Shown here piece after piece: positions 54,524 to 64,000 of a stretch of DNA of 64,000 nt. The translations under genes and the position numbers were made by a program. The DNA is taken from positions 9,186,501 through 9,250,500 of the forward strand of contig OZ059900.1 in NCBI GenBank assembly GCA_964057225.1, written 5' to 3'. The notes beneath the pieces were generated by a model. It was not told the DNA's origin. It worked only from the letters and a program-made list of their open reading frames with translations, and made no database searches. The first letter of the stretch is position 1. Every line of letters begins with the position of its first letter. Source of the DNA: Auanema rhodensis. Taxonomy: Eukaryota > Nematoda > Chromadorea > Rhabditida > Rhabditidae.

Positions 54524-57500
54524 CTACACATGAGTACTCGTCCGACTAATAGGACGAGGTTCTGATATCAGATAATTGCCCATGCTAAACTTAGCAGAGC
54601 CTATTTCTGAAAGTGTTTCTAATCCTGGAGGCTTTTCTAAGTGCGGAACACCGTACATTTCTTAAAAAAGGTAACATGATAATTGAATTTTTTTTCATTT
54701 GTTGCAAACCTGCTGGAGTAGAAACTCTCGAAGCAAAAGAACCAGTATGCAGGTGATCAAATCGCTTATTTGTACCTAAATTGACAATTTTGAATAGTAG
54801 GTGGTGCAATATTTCGCATAACAATTTGTTTTTTGAAGAATTATATTTAACTCGTACCATAATCTGTGATTGATGCATTCAAATATTTTGGATATAATGA
54901 GTCCGAATGATGGTTAGCATAATCGGTATCAGGGTTATTCTGAGGAATGGGTATGTAATCCTAAATTATTATACAAAATTAGGATAGAAAATGAGGAAAG
55001 GATTTTGCTCACCATAGAAGCTAGATAATTTCCTTCGACCAATGGTGTATTGTATAGTTCGGGATAATATTGTGTACTATCAATTGTCTCGCATCGCACA
55101 GTTACATCTGGCTGTTCACTTTCATCTGAGTTGATATATTTATATTTGGTTTATTTGTCTGAATGTTGTACCAAAGAATTTTTTCCGCTTGTTTTGGACT
55201 GAACATCGTCGTTTACATGCTACACAGAAGCAAATTAAAAAGAGTAGCATACATCCAGCCACAAATACCATAATAATCTTGTCTATTCCGGAAACTAAAA
55301 AAAGTTTTTATAATAAGTTTATGCTCCATGAGCCTACTAATGATATCAAGAACATTTCTTCTGCGAAGAACAACGCCTTTACGATCAATTCCTAAACCAT
55401 TATTAGCAGAACAGTTGTAAATTCCATAATCAGTCTCTTGTAGCTTTGATATGGTCAGACGGCTTTCTAATCCAAATGGACGTGGAATTTGATGAACCTA
55501 AGTATATTAACATTTGTGTATATGAACGATGTTAATACCTGAATTCGGCCTCCAGAAAAACTAATTTCTTTCCCATCTCTTGACCATTTAACTTCAGCTG
55601 GTACAGGACGGCCAGATATCTTACATAATACTTCTACTGTTTCGTCTGTTTGGGTAAGTTTTTCACGAGGTAGACTAACAACAGGTGCTCCTAAAAGTAT
55701 CAGGCTTTTCAAAAAAGTAGAAAAAAAAAGTGACCTCTCAAATGAAGAGAATTTGATAATGATACTGATTTGAAACCTTCGACTGTAGCTGTGCATATAT
55801 ATTCTCCTTGCTGCCAAATCTTTACACGCTCAAATATTAATCTGAAAATGAGATAGTTTCATAGATCTGCTTGTGCTCATAAATAACATACATATCACCA
55901 TGTCCAATAATCTCATCACTACCAGCTTTAGTCCATTGTATGCGAGGTGCAGGATTTCCAATTGCTTCACATCGAAATGATACCGTTTCGCCTTCATTCA
56001 CTTCTTTAACTTGTGTTGTTGTCATTATTCGAGGTGCAACTAAAGCATATGATTCATTCGTCTAAATTTTGAAAAAAGTAAATTTCATACATGATACATT
56101 AAGACGAAGTGGACTCCTCATTGTACCAATAGCATTGGATGCTTGACACATGTATTCAGCATTGTGATCTTCCATTCGTAGTGTTTCAATAACTAGCGTC
56201 TAAACTTGTTAATTTTTATGAAAAATTCATACTTATTATAACATACATCTGTGCTAATATCAATTGGCTGGTCGTTATTTCGGAACCAGCTAATTTTTAA
56301 ATCTTCTAATGGCTTTGCATCGACATTGCATGCCAAAAGAGCAGCTCCACCTTCTTTGAGTGGGTGAGTTGATGCAATTGTAAGATTTACTTGTGGCATA
56401 TATTCTAATGAAAGTTTAATAGAATCTGCTTCCATCTAAAGAGAAAATAATACTTGATTCAGAATTTCAGGAATATATCTCACCTTTCGTACATAGGTTT
56501 CATGATGACTGAGACAAATTAGATAACGTTGATCATCATCAGGGCGTGGGATAAAACTAAAAGATGAAATAACGGTTATTGAATGTATTAAAAACTCAAA
56601 CGCTATACCTAATGTTACTCATAACGCTATAAGTTGTTCCATCTTTTTGGGTATCTTCTACTATTTCTGCATCCAATGAAACTTGAGATAACCCCAAATT
56701 TGCTGAAACAATTTTGTAAAAAAATTAAAAGTTTTTCGAAAGTACTGAATAAATATCCAAATTTTGATCGTGTTTCACCAAGCCAAGCAACAATATTTTT
56801 GCCTTGAGGGTCAGATGCTATTGCCCATCCAAGCTTTGCTGGAGGTATACCTGAACAACTTCTAATTTGTACACATATATTTAATTTGTTATATACCTCT
56901 GCGAGCTATGCATGATCGCGTGACTGTTTCCCCGGCAATAGCTGTTAAAACATTGCCAATTTTTTGATTTCCCGTTTTTTGAATAGATGGAGCTATAGGT
57001 CGCACTAAATATTTGTAGTGTAATTAAAATATTTTTTCCTCAACAAGTATTACTTAAAACTGATAATTTGGCTGGCCGCGAAACAACAGCTGGCTCATTG
57101 ACAGCTTCAGATATCTGGCACGCATATACGTCATCATCTGCGACAGAAGCATTTACAATCTAAAAAAATTGAAGAAGTGCATGTTAACTATTCAAGATTC
57201 AAAATTCAATTCAATCATATACGCGGAAGAAAATGCTCTATACCTGCAAATTGAATTCTCCTTGTTCCTCATTGCCGATGATTGAATAACGGGAAAAGAA
57301 CTTCAATTCACGATCTGTTCCAAGACCAAAACCGTTTTTCATCCATTGAACAACACCTTTCTTGAAAAAAAAACAAGATAAGACTTCAATGTAATGAGAG
57401 ATAGGTGTATCCTTTTACCTGATATTCAACTCGACATTTTAGAACAGCAGTTCGTCCAATGACTACATAGGTGTCCTGTGGACCGTCAGCTATATTTTGG

Positions 57501-57550
57501 TCAGTCCATATAAGAGTTAACAGGTGTAGTATTAGATATAATACTATCAT
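54524..57550 (-). CDS. syg-1: SYG-1, Kirre/Neph-type immunoglobulin adhesion receptor (intact copy)
   Basis: SYG-1 and its partner SYG-2 specify synapse position in worms; relatives are Drosophila Kirre/Rst and vertebrate Neph1. The start at 57550 gives a signal peptide (MIVLYLILHLLTLIW). Ig domain 1 carries the family motif VVQWMKNGFGLG (near 57330). Four more Ig-type domains follow, with cysteine pairs such as LLACNV, YMCQAS, FRCEAIGNPAPRIQW and YNCSANNGLG. A single membrane span (MVFVAGCMLLFLICFCVAC, near 55220) precedes a basic stop-transfer and a tyrosine-containing cytoplasmic tail. The last exon ends STHV, the PDZ-binding terminus also seen in Neph proteins. About 20 exons with short introns, all in frame. 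The two most 3' exons overlap palindrome 2, whose edge (54737) falls inside the penultimate exon. Confidence 0.9.
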
Positions 57551-60396
57551 AACTCTAAAACTAAAAAAAACAACATGTTTGAATATTCAAAGTAAAAGTA
57601 AAAGTAAGTAAAAGTTCCAGGCATTCATAAGTAAGTTTTGAGAATGCACTATGGCAGAGCTTCAGTATTATAGTCGGTAAATCAGCTCATTCAAGCCACA
57701 TGTGCCAGAAGCATCAGATAAAAATAATTTTCTTTGAAAACAAAAGAAAAGTTATGGCTTTTTCATTACAAATAATAAATTTTCGTACGGATATAAAAAT
57801 GAAAACTCAGAAATTCTTTTAAACTTCGAACTTTGTGGTTTTATGAAGCAGAGAATCATCAAATGTCAATTAGAACATAACAAACAAGATCTGTTATTGG
57901 AAACAAATAATAGAGAAAATTCAAATGTTTTCTTTTTAAAAGAAAGAAATTAAATAAAATGAATTAAATAAAATAACTTGCATGAAGACGGCAACTCATA
58001 AGGTTTAGATAATCCGCTTCATTGCAAGCAGTAGGATTAGCTACCTAATATGCTTAGTCAACATGTGTGTACGGCTAAGAACAAGAGAAAGAAGAAATAG
58101 AATTTAGGTGACAAGAGATTATGCGAAAGCAGATGTAGATGCTAGATTGAGTCATTCAAGCATTCTTTTCTAATGCATGGTTCACAAATATGATTAAGAC
58201 TTAATATACATTAAAATATTCAATGATGATGAAGTAAGATATGGCTTAGATCATGTACAAACTATACATATATCTCTAATTATATATTATATTACTTATA
58301 TATTATATGATATAGTTAAAGATGATCAAACATTTACATATAAAAATAAGAAATATTGGAATATAGTTTGTAGAAAAAAGCAATTTTTTTCATCCAATTC
58401 ATACGAAAGATGAAGATCCTATTTCCAAAAGATAAATTGAAGGAGCTGACAAGTGGATGCGTTTCAATGTATAGACAGCATGTTTGATAGATAAAGCCGT
58501 TGGGAATAGTGCATTTGGTAGTTTTCTCGCAATATTTTTATCTTCGTCCAGCTTCTAACCCCAAGCAACTCTTTAGCGGGGCATGTTCTACAATGTGCTG
58601 TTTGTCTCGTCCATCTGGCATGCACTCTAGCATGTCCAGTTGGATACAAGTCATGTCACTGTGCTCTCTATTGTTTATATAGTCTCTAGTTAACATCTTG
58701 ATGTCCACTAAGTGGGACATTATCCATTCTTTCTTAGTCTGAACTATGTTCATCATTATTCAGATGATTATCTATGACAATTAGCACTTTCTATAACAAT
58801 ATCAAGATAGACGATTTAGTCAATTCCAACAAATATACATAATTAGCAGCTTAAAGCGCTTTAAGTGATGGATTTCAAATAGTGGTATAGATACTTTATG
58901 GCATTTTCTTAAAGCTTGATGCATAAAGTACTGGCAGAAAGATTTGTCAAAGATGGAGAACAAACTTAAACTGGAAGTCTTTAAGAAAAGGTGAAAATCA
59001 GAAATGAAATGTTGTAAACAATTCGAATAATGTAATTATCACAGATATTTGCAAAAAAATGATTAAAGATTTGCACATATAGCTGATTTTGAGGTGAAAA
59101 TTCAACAAAAACGTTTTGATGGTTGTAATAATTGTGAGAGAACTTATGAGAAAGACGTTTTTATTCTCCACGTATTCTTCAGCGCCTTAAAACAATTGAT
59201 GGCATCGAAATGTTCCGAAATGTCACAATAAGATGTGCTCAACATCTCGAGATGGTTGAATACATAACAGGAAGACGAAAAGAAAATGTAATGAAAATGA
59301 TTTCGAAAATTTATAAAAAAAGAGTTGGATAATCAAAGTCGAGATAATATAAATTGAGTAAGCAAAGAGTACAATGACATTTTACTAGCATTTTTTCATT
59401 TCTCTCAATTTTACTGCTCAATTTAGATCAACGATTGATAGCATTTCATTTGTTTAAACGTAAAAATAGAATGATTTGATAGAATATGGTTTCTGAACGG
59501 AAATGGGATAAAATGTGAAATTCTGATGCATATACATGCGGTATATGTAAACAGAAGACTAATAGTTGCCGATAGGGTTATGTATAACAATGCTATAGAG
59601 TTGAAGCTGTCGAAATAAGCGGGAAGAAGATACATAATATATCTATTACGGAACTTTATGCTTAGCTTATTTGAGCTTGTTTTTCTAGCCAAAAACATTC
59701 GATAGGAATATTCGAAGTGAAAACATAAAATTCATGTAGGAATAAGTGGGTAAGTTCTGGACTTTGAGTCCATTTGTACACATATATGTATATACAATTT
59801 AGCGTTTATATCTATATAGTTAAGAGAACTTCATTCAAACTTTGAGTAGCAACTGAAAATAAAAGTAGTCTGAACCATAACCTAATAAACGACAACTTTA
59901 AAATGTCCTCCTGACATTTTCTGAGTGATGCATCCGGCATACGTGAACGTAGATGCATTGGTTCCATAAAATTTGCATATCTACATAGTTTACTTGAATA
60001 GCAATAAAGAACAGCAAAACATATTCGAATTTGCTGCTGCGTTCTGCATCACACATGGTCAGTTGCTATGTGTAATATTCACAACATGTAAATGGGGAAA
60101 AGAGAAAAGAAAAGAATAAAGTAGGCAAACATGAAATGTGATTCGAGTACAATGTGTGAAAAACTGAAAAAACGAAAAGCAGTCAATCATGACTCTCCAA
60201 GTAATCAGATTGAAAACAGTTTGTTGGCAGAAAAAAGGTTAAGACAGCTGGATAATAATATAAATAGGTGGTTGAGTGCACATGAATGAAAACTGAGTGC
60301 AGAAAAGTTAGTTAGCAACACCATGAAGTTGCTTAGAGAAGTTTCTAAATCTCTCATATCCGCTTTTTGCTTGTAATGTCTCAATCTCTTCAAGAG
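57551..60396. other. DNA upstream of syg-1
   Basis: About 2.8 kb, mostly AT-rich, with a less AT-rich patch at about 58490-58680 that holds overlapping short frames on both strands but no splice-supported exon. It probably contains the syg-1 promoter. Nothing else supported. Confidence 0.5.
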
Positions 60397-60491
60397 CTAA
60401 GCGATGCTGGCGTCTAAATGTCCTCCGGGGACTAGTTGCCCAGTCGACCCGTCATGTAAAGTAAACGGGCTACTCCTGACCGGCATCCATC
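60397..60491 (-). CDS. Possible terminal coding exon of an unidentified gene
   Basis: On the minus strand a good acceptor (CATGTCTTCAG) is followed by 95 bp that are much richer in G/C than the surroundings. They encode WMPVRSSPFTLHDGSTGQL and a further 11 residues ending in DASIA and TAG. A second frame of the same region is also open further downstream (EEIETLQAKSGYERF), so the frame is uncertain. Upstream exons would lie to the right, perhaps outside the window. No family recognised. Confidence 0.35.
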
Positions 60492-60926
60492 CTGAAGACA
60501 TGTGAGAAGAAACATTGAACGATGCTATTATAGTTAAAACTTCTGGGACAGATATTCAAATTGGAGCAGATTTCGTAGAATATTTTAACTATATGTCAAG
60601 TCGGAACAACGCAAAAAAGTGGCAGTGTTGTCAGATATAAACTTCGATAAAAATAGGATGCAAAACTATGAAGAACAGCAATATAATGATTTAGTTAGAA
60701 TGCAAAATATTGACTAATATTAGAACTTTGTTGCCAGTAATGCAACAAGAGGGTTGTGTTGTTAGAGTTGTCAACCTAGTGATTCCTTCTTTCTATCTTT
60801 GCTCTCTCACTCTCTTTTCAGCTCTTCTACATTGCTTTGATTTTTCTCTTACTTTGCATGAAATTTCCTACTATGTGATCCCTATTTCATCGACTAACGG
60901 GACTTAAATCAAATTTCGTCGACAAT

Positions 60927-60980
60927 ATGAGCGCCCAAGCAGACTTGTTGCCAATCGAGACAACTGGATACGGATTCAAT
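60927..60980 (+). CDS. Possible first coding exon of a plus-strand gene running off the window
   Basis: ATG at 60927 opens MSAQADLLPIETTGYGFN with codons rich in C and G at third positions, unlike the flanks, and ends at a clean GTAATTTTT donor (60981). I find no partner exon in the remaining 3 kb apart from a weak candidate at 63421-63444, so the next exon may lie beyond 64000. Confidence 0.4.
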
Positions 60981-63900
60981 GTAATTTTTCTTTCTTGTCA
61001 AAATAATAAAAAATAAACTATATCAATAAATAAATATAACAAATATACATATATATATATAGAGTATTATATTTGAAAAAGAAATATGCTTTATCTATTA
61101 TTTTAGTGAAAAGACTACAACTTTTAAATTGTATTTAAACTAAAGTTGAAATTAAATGAAAGATTATCTTTTAAATAAATTTAGATATATATGAATATTA
61201 TGACAAACAGATATTGTTGCAGATAGCTGCAACTTATCTCACTTCCGTATATACTATAATGTCCGAAAAAAATGGCTGTAAGAATTGAGAAGACGTGGAC
61301 GAAAAACAATGTTGAATAGCTTATTAGATCACTGAAAAACCTTATTCACAGCAGAGCATATTGAGAAAAAAAGGAAAAGAAAAAGATGAAAAGATTTGAG
61401 CCTTGATATGCATCTGTCAATCATATTTCATAAATATTCCCGAAGCTATAGGTTACGATTTTCTATGGTTTTTGATTATTTTTTTTTTCGTAAAAGAAGA
61501 TGAAAAAGGATATAATCTACGTGAGATGTACAGCTAACTTATAGTAATTCTGGAGTAAAAACACATTTAGAAAAGATTTGAAAATAAAAATTCTTAATAA
61601 ATAAATAAAAATTATTATTGATATCTGTTGAAAGAAGTGAAAGTTGTGGCACGTATGATAGCAGGTCACTAACATAGTTGGATATAAGTTACAACAAGAG
61701 AAGATATAGTAGCACAGAGGTCACGTAGATGTTCGCACATCTACCAAGAATTTCAAGTAAACAAATGTAAAATATTAAATGTTAAATGGTAAAAACTGTT
61801 TTTCTTTCAAGAAAAACTAAATTTTCAGATAGATGTAGTAACATCTTGCAACATTGCATTTGTAAACTGATACATAAAATGGCTGGTAAATGCTGAATAA
61901 ATTGGGGTTATGGAAGAAAAACGCTGCTCAGATCTCGAAAAGAAGATAGACGAGGTTGGAAGCAGGTGTAACAGCTGACATAGTTGTAATTATTGCATTG
62001 AAAGGGAAACAGGATGAGCAGAGGCCATATCGAACAGCTCATCTATCTCTTTATTCCCCTCGAAAAACTAAAATTATAAATAAAAGAAAGGTGATTGGAA
62101 TAAAATGACAGGAGAAATCTGAGCGTTTTTGGAATCTCAATATGAGAAAAAAATTAGTCATCGAAATAATGTAGTCAATTCGTGACTATAAAGTAAATTC
62201 AGACCACAATTCACGATATTAAAACTCATAATTAAATATAAAATTGGCGCGAATTTGAAAGGAATTGAATCATTGGATATGAACTTCGAATAGCGTGCTA
62301 CTGTAAGTGACACTTATACGCAGAAGGCATTTTTCCGAATGATTATTCCCAATTGTTCGAAATAGCAGATGTACTTAATGAGCCAAGCAACTGACTAAAT
62401 TTATCTGATGAGCATCATGAGAAAAGTATTGCCTTTGACTATTTATCTTATTGTGCAGTCTTTTTGTCATTAATTCTGCGAGCAATTGACGAAAAACTCT
62501 TCGTTCTTCTCTATTCTTTTTCATTTTACTAGAAAAGTTGAGAAATTTCAAAATTCGATTAACAAAAACAGAAAAGTCATATATTATTTTCGAACGAATT
62601 TAAGTCATTTATTGCTATCCACACACTAAATTTTTTAAAACAACAACTTCACTAAGCTACAAACTTCTCTTTCACACATTTAAAACAGAATAATATTATT
62701 TCAATAGCGTGAAGAAACAAAAAATAGAATAAGAATTTGTTAATTCAACATCAATATAATTCCAGCTGTTCCCATTCTTTGCATAAACTAAATTCATTAT
62801 TTCTTATTCTCTCTATCTCTGCAAAAATCTTGTACTATTTGTAAATGGGGATCTGTTTGTAAATTAACCTTTGGAAGGCCATAACCTTGGCTGGCTTGCG
62901 CTTTTGCGTTTAGAGATGATGAGCATAAATCCAATGAATTAGCTTACAACAAGCCATCTCTTTGCTCCTCATTGTATTCTCGCTTAATAGTACAAAATGA
63001 GTCAGATGATGAGTTTTAGATTAAGATGTCTCTCGCATTAACGTCATATTTAACTTTTCTTTCTCTAAGTCTTCTCTTTGTGTAAGCACTATTTCGCCTT
63101 GGATTGAACTTGTCACCGGATTATCTTCTTTCTCTCTTCTTTGGCTACCCGCCACAACCCATTTTCTTTTGACTTCTGCTAGAGGGAGGCTCTTTGCAGT
63201 TATCCCTTTGCCATTCGTCTTCCTAATGTTGCTCAACTTAGGACAACTGCAACTACTTTCTTTTTATTTCTCTCATTTCTTTCCTTACTCAACTACCCTA
63301 TAATAGTGGGTGGCCGCCAATGGTTTCTGCAATAGAGTAATGGCTATTTATGCTTTTTCCCTTATTTTTCAGTTCACACACAAGCTTTAGGAAATTGAAT
63401 CCAAGTTACCTGTAGCTAATATGGAAATAGCTATGCACCCACAAGTAATAATATTTAAAATTTTTATATTGGAATAGTATATTAAACCTATTTATCGGAA
63501 AATAATTAGAAATTTTCTGAAATTTTAAATTTTTACGTGAGGTTTTATAAGTTATGAGAGAAATATATAGAAATCAAAAATCTGTTACATTATCAAATTC
63601 CTACAAATCCAAAATTCACCGATAAAAGCAAGAAATTTCTTAATAACTCAAAATATATTCAGCAAACTATCAGATGCTTGAATTTCAACAACTGTTTTAG
63701 CAAAAGGCGTCTGTTGGCGCCAAACTGTTTTCTTATTATAGATCAGAAATTGCGCACCAGACGCACTCTTACATCATATATAGACATAGTAAAAATACTC
63801 ACCTGTTAACGGTATAATCGTCTGAAACGAACAGCTGGACAAACCGAGAAAACACAATAAGTAGTCTGCTGAATGATAAGAATAAAGGATATTGTCCTCA

Positions 63901-64000
63901 ATTTGAAAAACATGTAAACAAAAGTGTAAATATATGAAATAAATTTGACGATACATAACAAAAATGAATCAGAAATATGAATATGTGGAAGAAAATATTT
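60981..64000. other. Non-coding DNA, probably intron or intergenic, to the window end
   Basis: AT-rich, with a pyrimidine-rich stretch at about 63030-63300. A short ATG segment at 63421-63444 lies between TTTTTCAG (63365-63372) and GTAATAATA; it could be an alternative first exon but is too short to support. No RNA gene or repeat recognised. Confidence 0.4.

Larger units (their letters stand above)
32311..54737. repeat. Palindrome 2: about 6.7-kb inverted repeat around a 146-bp spacer
   Basis: Left arm 32311-38996, right arm 39143-54737. Paired coordinates sum to 78138 between the spacer and the retroelement, and to 87048 outside it. The difference of 8910 is the inserted element plus its target duplication. 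The innermost pair sums to 78139, so one base is inserted or deleted near the centre. Four substitutions fall in the innermost 80 bp (around 38918-38961); further out I noticed only one in the syg-1 fragment. The right edge cuts through a syg-1 exon. Confidence 0.96.

Noticed and set aside
63421..63444. Eight-codon ATG exon between a good acceptor and donor
   Set aside because: Too short to distinguish from chance; left as a remark only.

Overview
The window is nuclear DNA from a nematode. The evidence is AT-rich sequence with many short introns of about 40-60 bp using GT...TTTYAG sites, splice acceptors a few bases before start codons (as at trans-spliced nematode messages), a nematode-type 5S rRNA, and recognisable orthologues of worm genes: calsequestrin, a WDR91-like protein, a Ly6/ODR-2-like protein, an innexin, troponin T and SYG-1. 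I cannot name the species.

Left third (1-27227), ordinary single-copy sequence: calsequestrin (minus), a WDR91-like N-terminal-half protein (plus), a GPI-anchored Ly6-like protein with a 4.3 kb intron (plus), a secreted protein with a lipocalin-like C-terminal module (minus), and an INX-3-like innexin with a 2.8 kb first intron (minus).

Middle (27228-54737) is the remarkable part: two large inverted repeats laid end to end. Palindrome 1 (arms 27228-29495 and 30040-32307, spacer 544 bp) carries two complete, divergently transcribed troponin T genes. A 3-bp filler (32308-32310) joins it to palindrome 2 (arms 32311-38996 and 39143-54737, spacer 146 bp). Palindrome 2 mirrors the 3' end of syg-1, an unknown multi-exon gene, a solo LTR, a 5S rRNA gene, a RhoGAP-like gene, two tRNA-like elements and a repeat. 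In both palindromes the mismatches I found in the parts aligned by eye cluster next to the spacer. That is what fold-back copying at short imperfect inverted repeats leaves behind. The order A-arm1-s1-arm1'-|-arm2'-s2-arm2-B looks like two fold-back-capped ends fused together. A chimeric amplification or assembly artefact must be excluded first.

Into the right arm only, 10 bp upstream of its 5S gene, a complete 8,905-bp BEL/Pao retroelement has inserted. It has 300-bp LTRs differing at 3 positions, target duplication ATCTT, and one uninterrupted 2,637-codon gag-pol-env frame. The left arm preserves the exact empty site. An older solo LTR of a related subfamily lies 134 bp upstream of the 5S gene in both arms.

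Right part (54738-64000): the remaining exons of the intact SYG-1 immunoglobulin adhesion gene (minus), then mostly non-coding DNA with two candidate isolated exons.

The single-copy genes are largely muscle and neuronal in known function (calsequestrin, troponin T, innexin, SYG-1), but nothing suggests an operon or shared pathway. Exon boundaries were read by eye from splice consensus and frame; ends given to the base are the ones checked directly.
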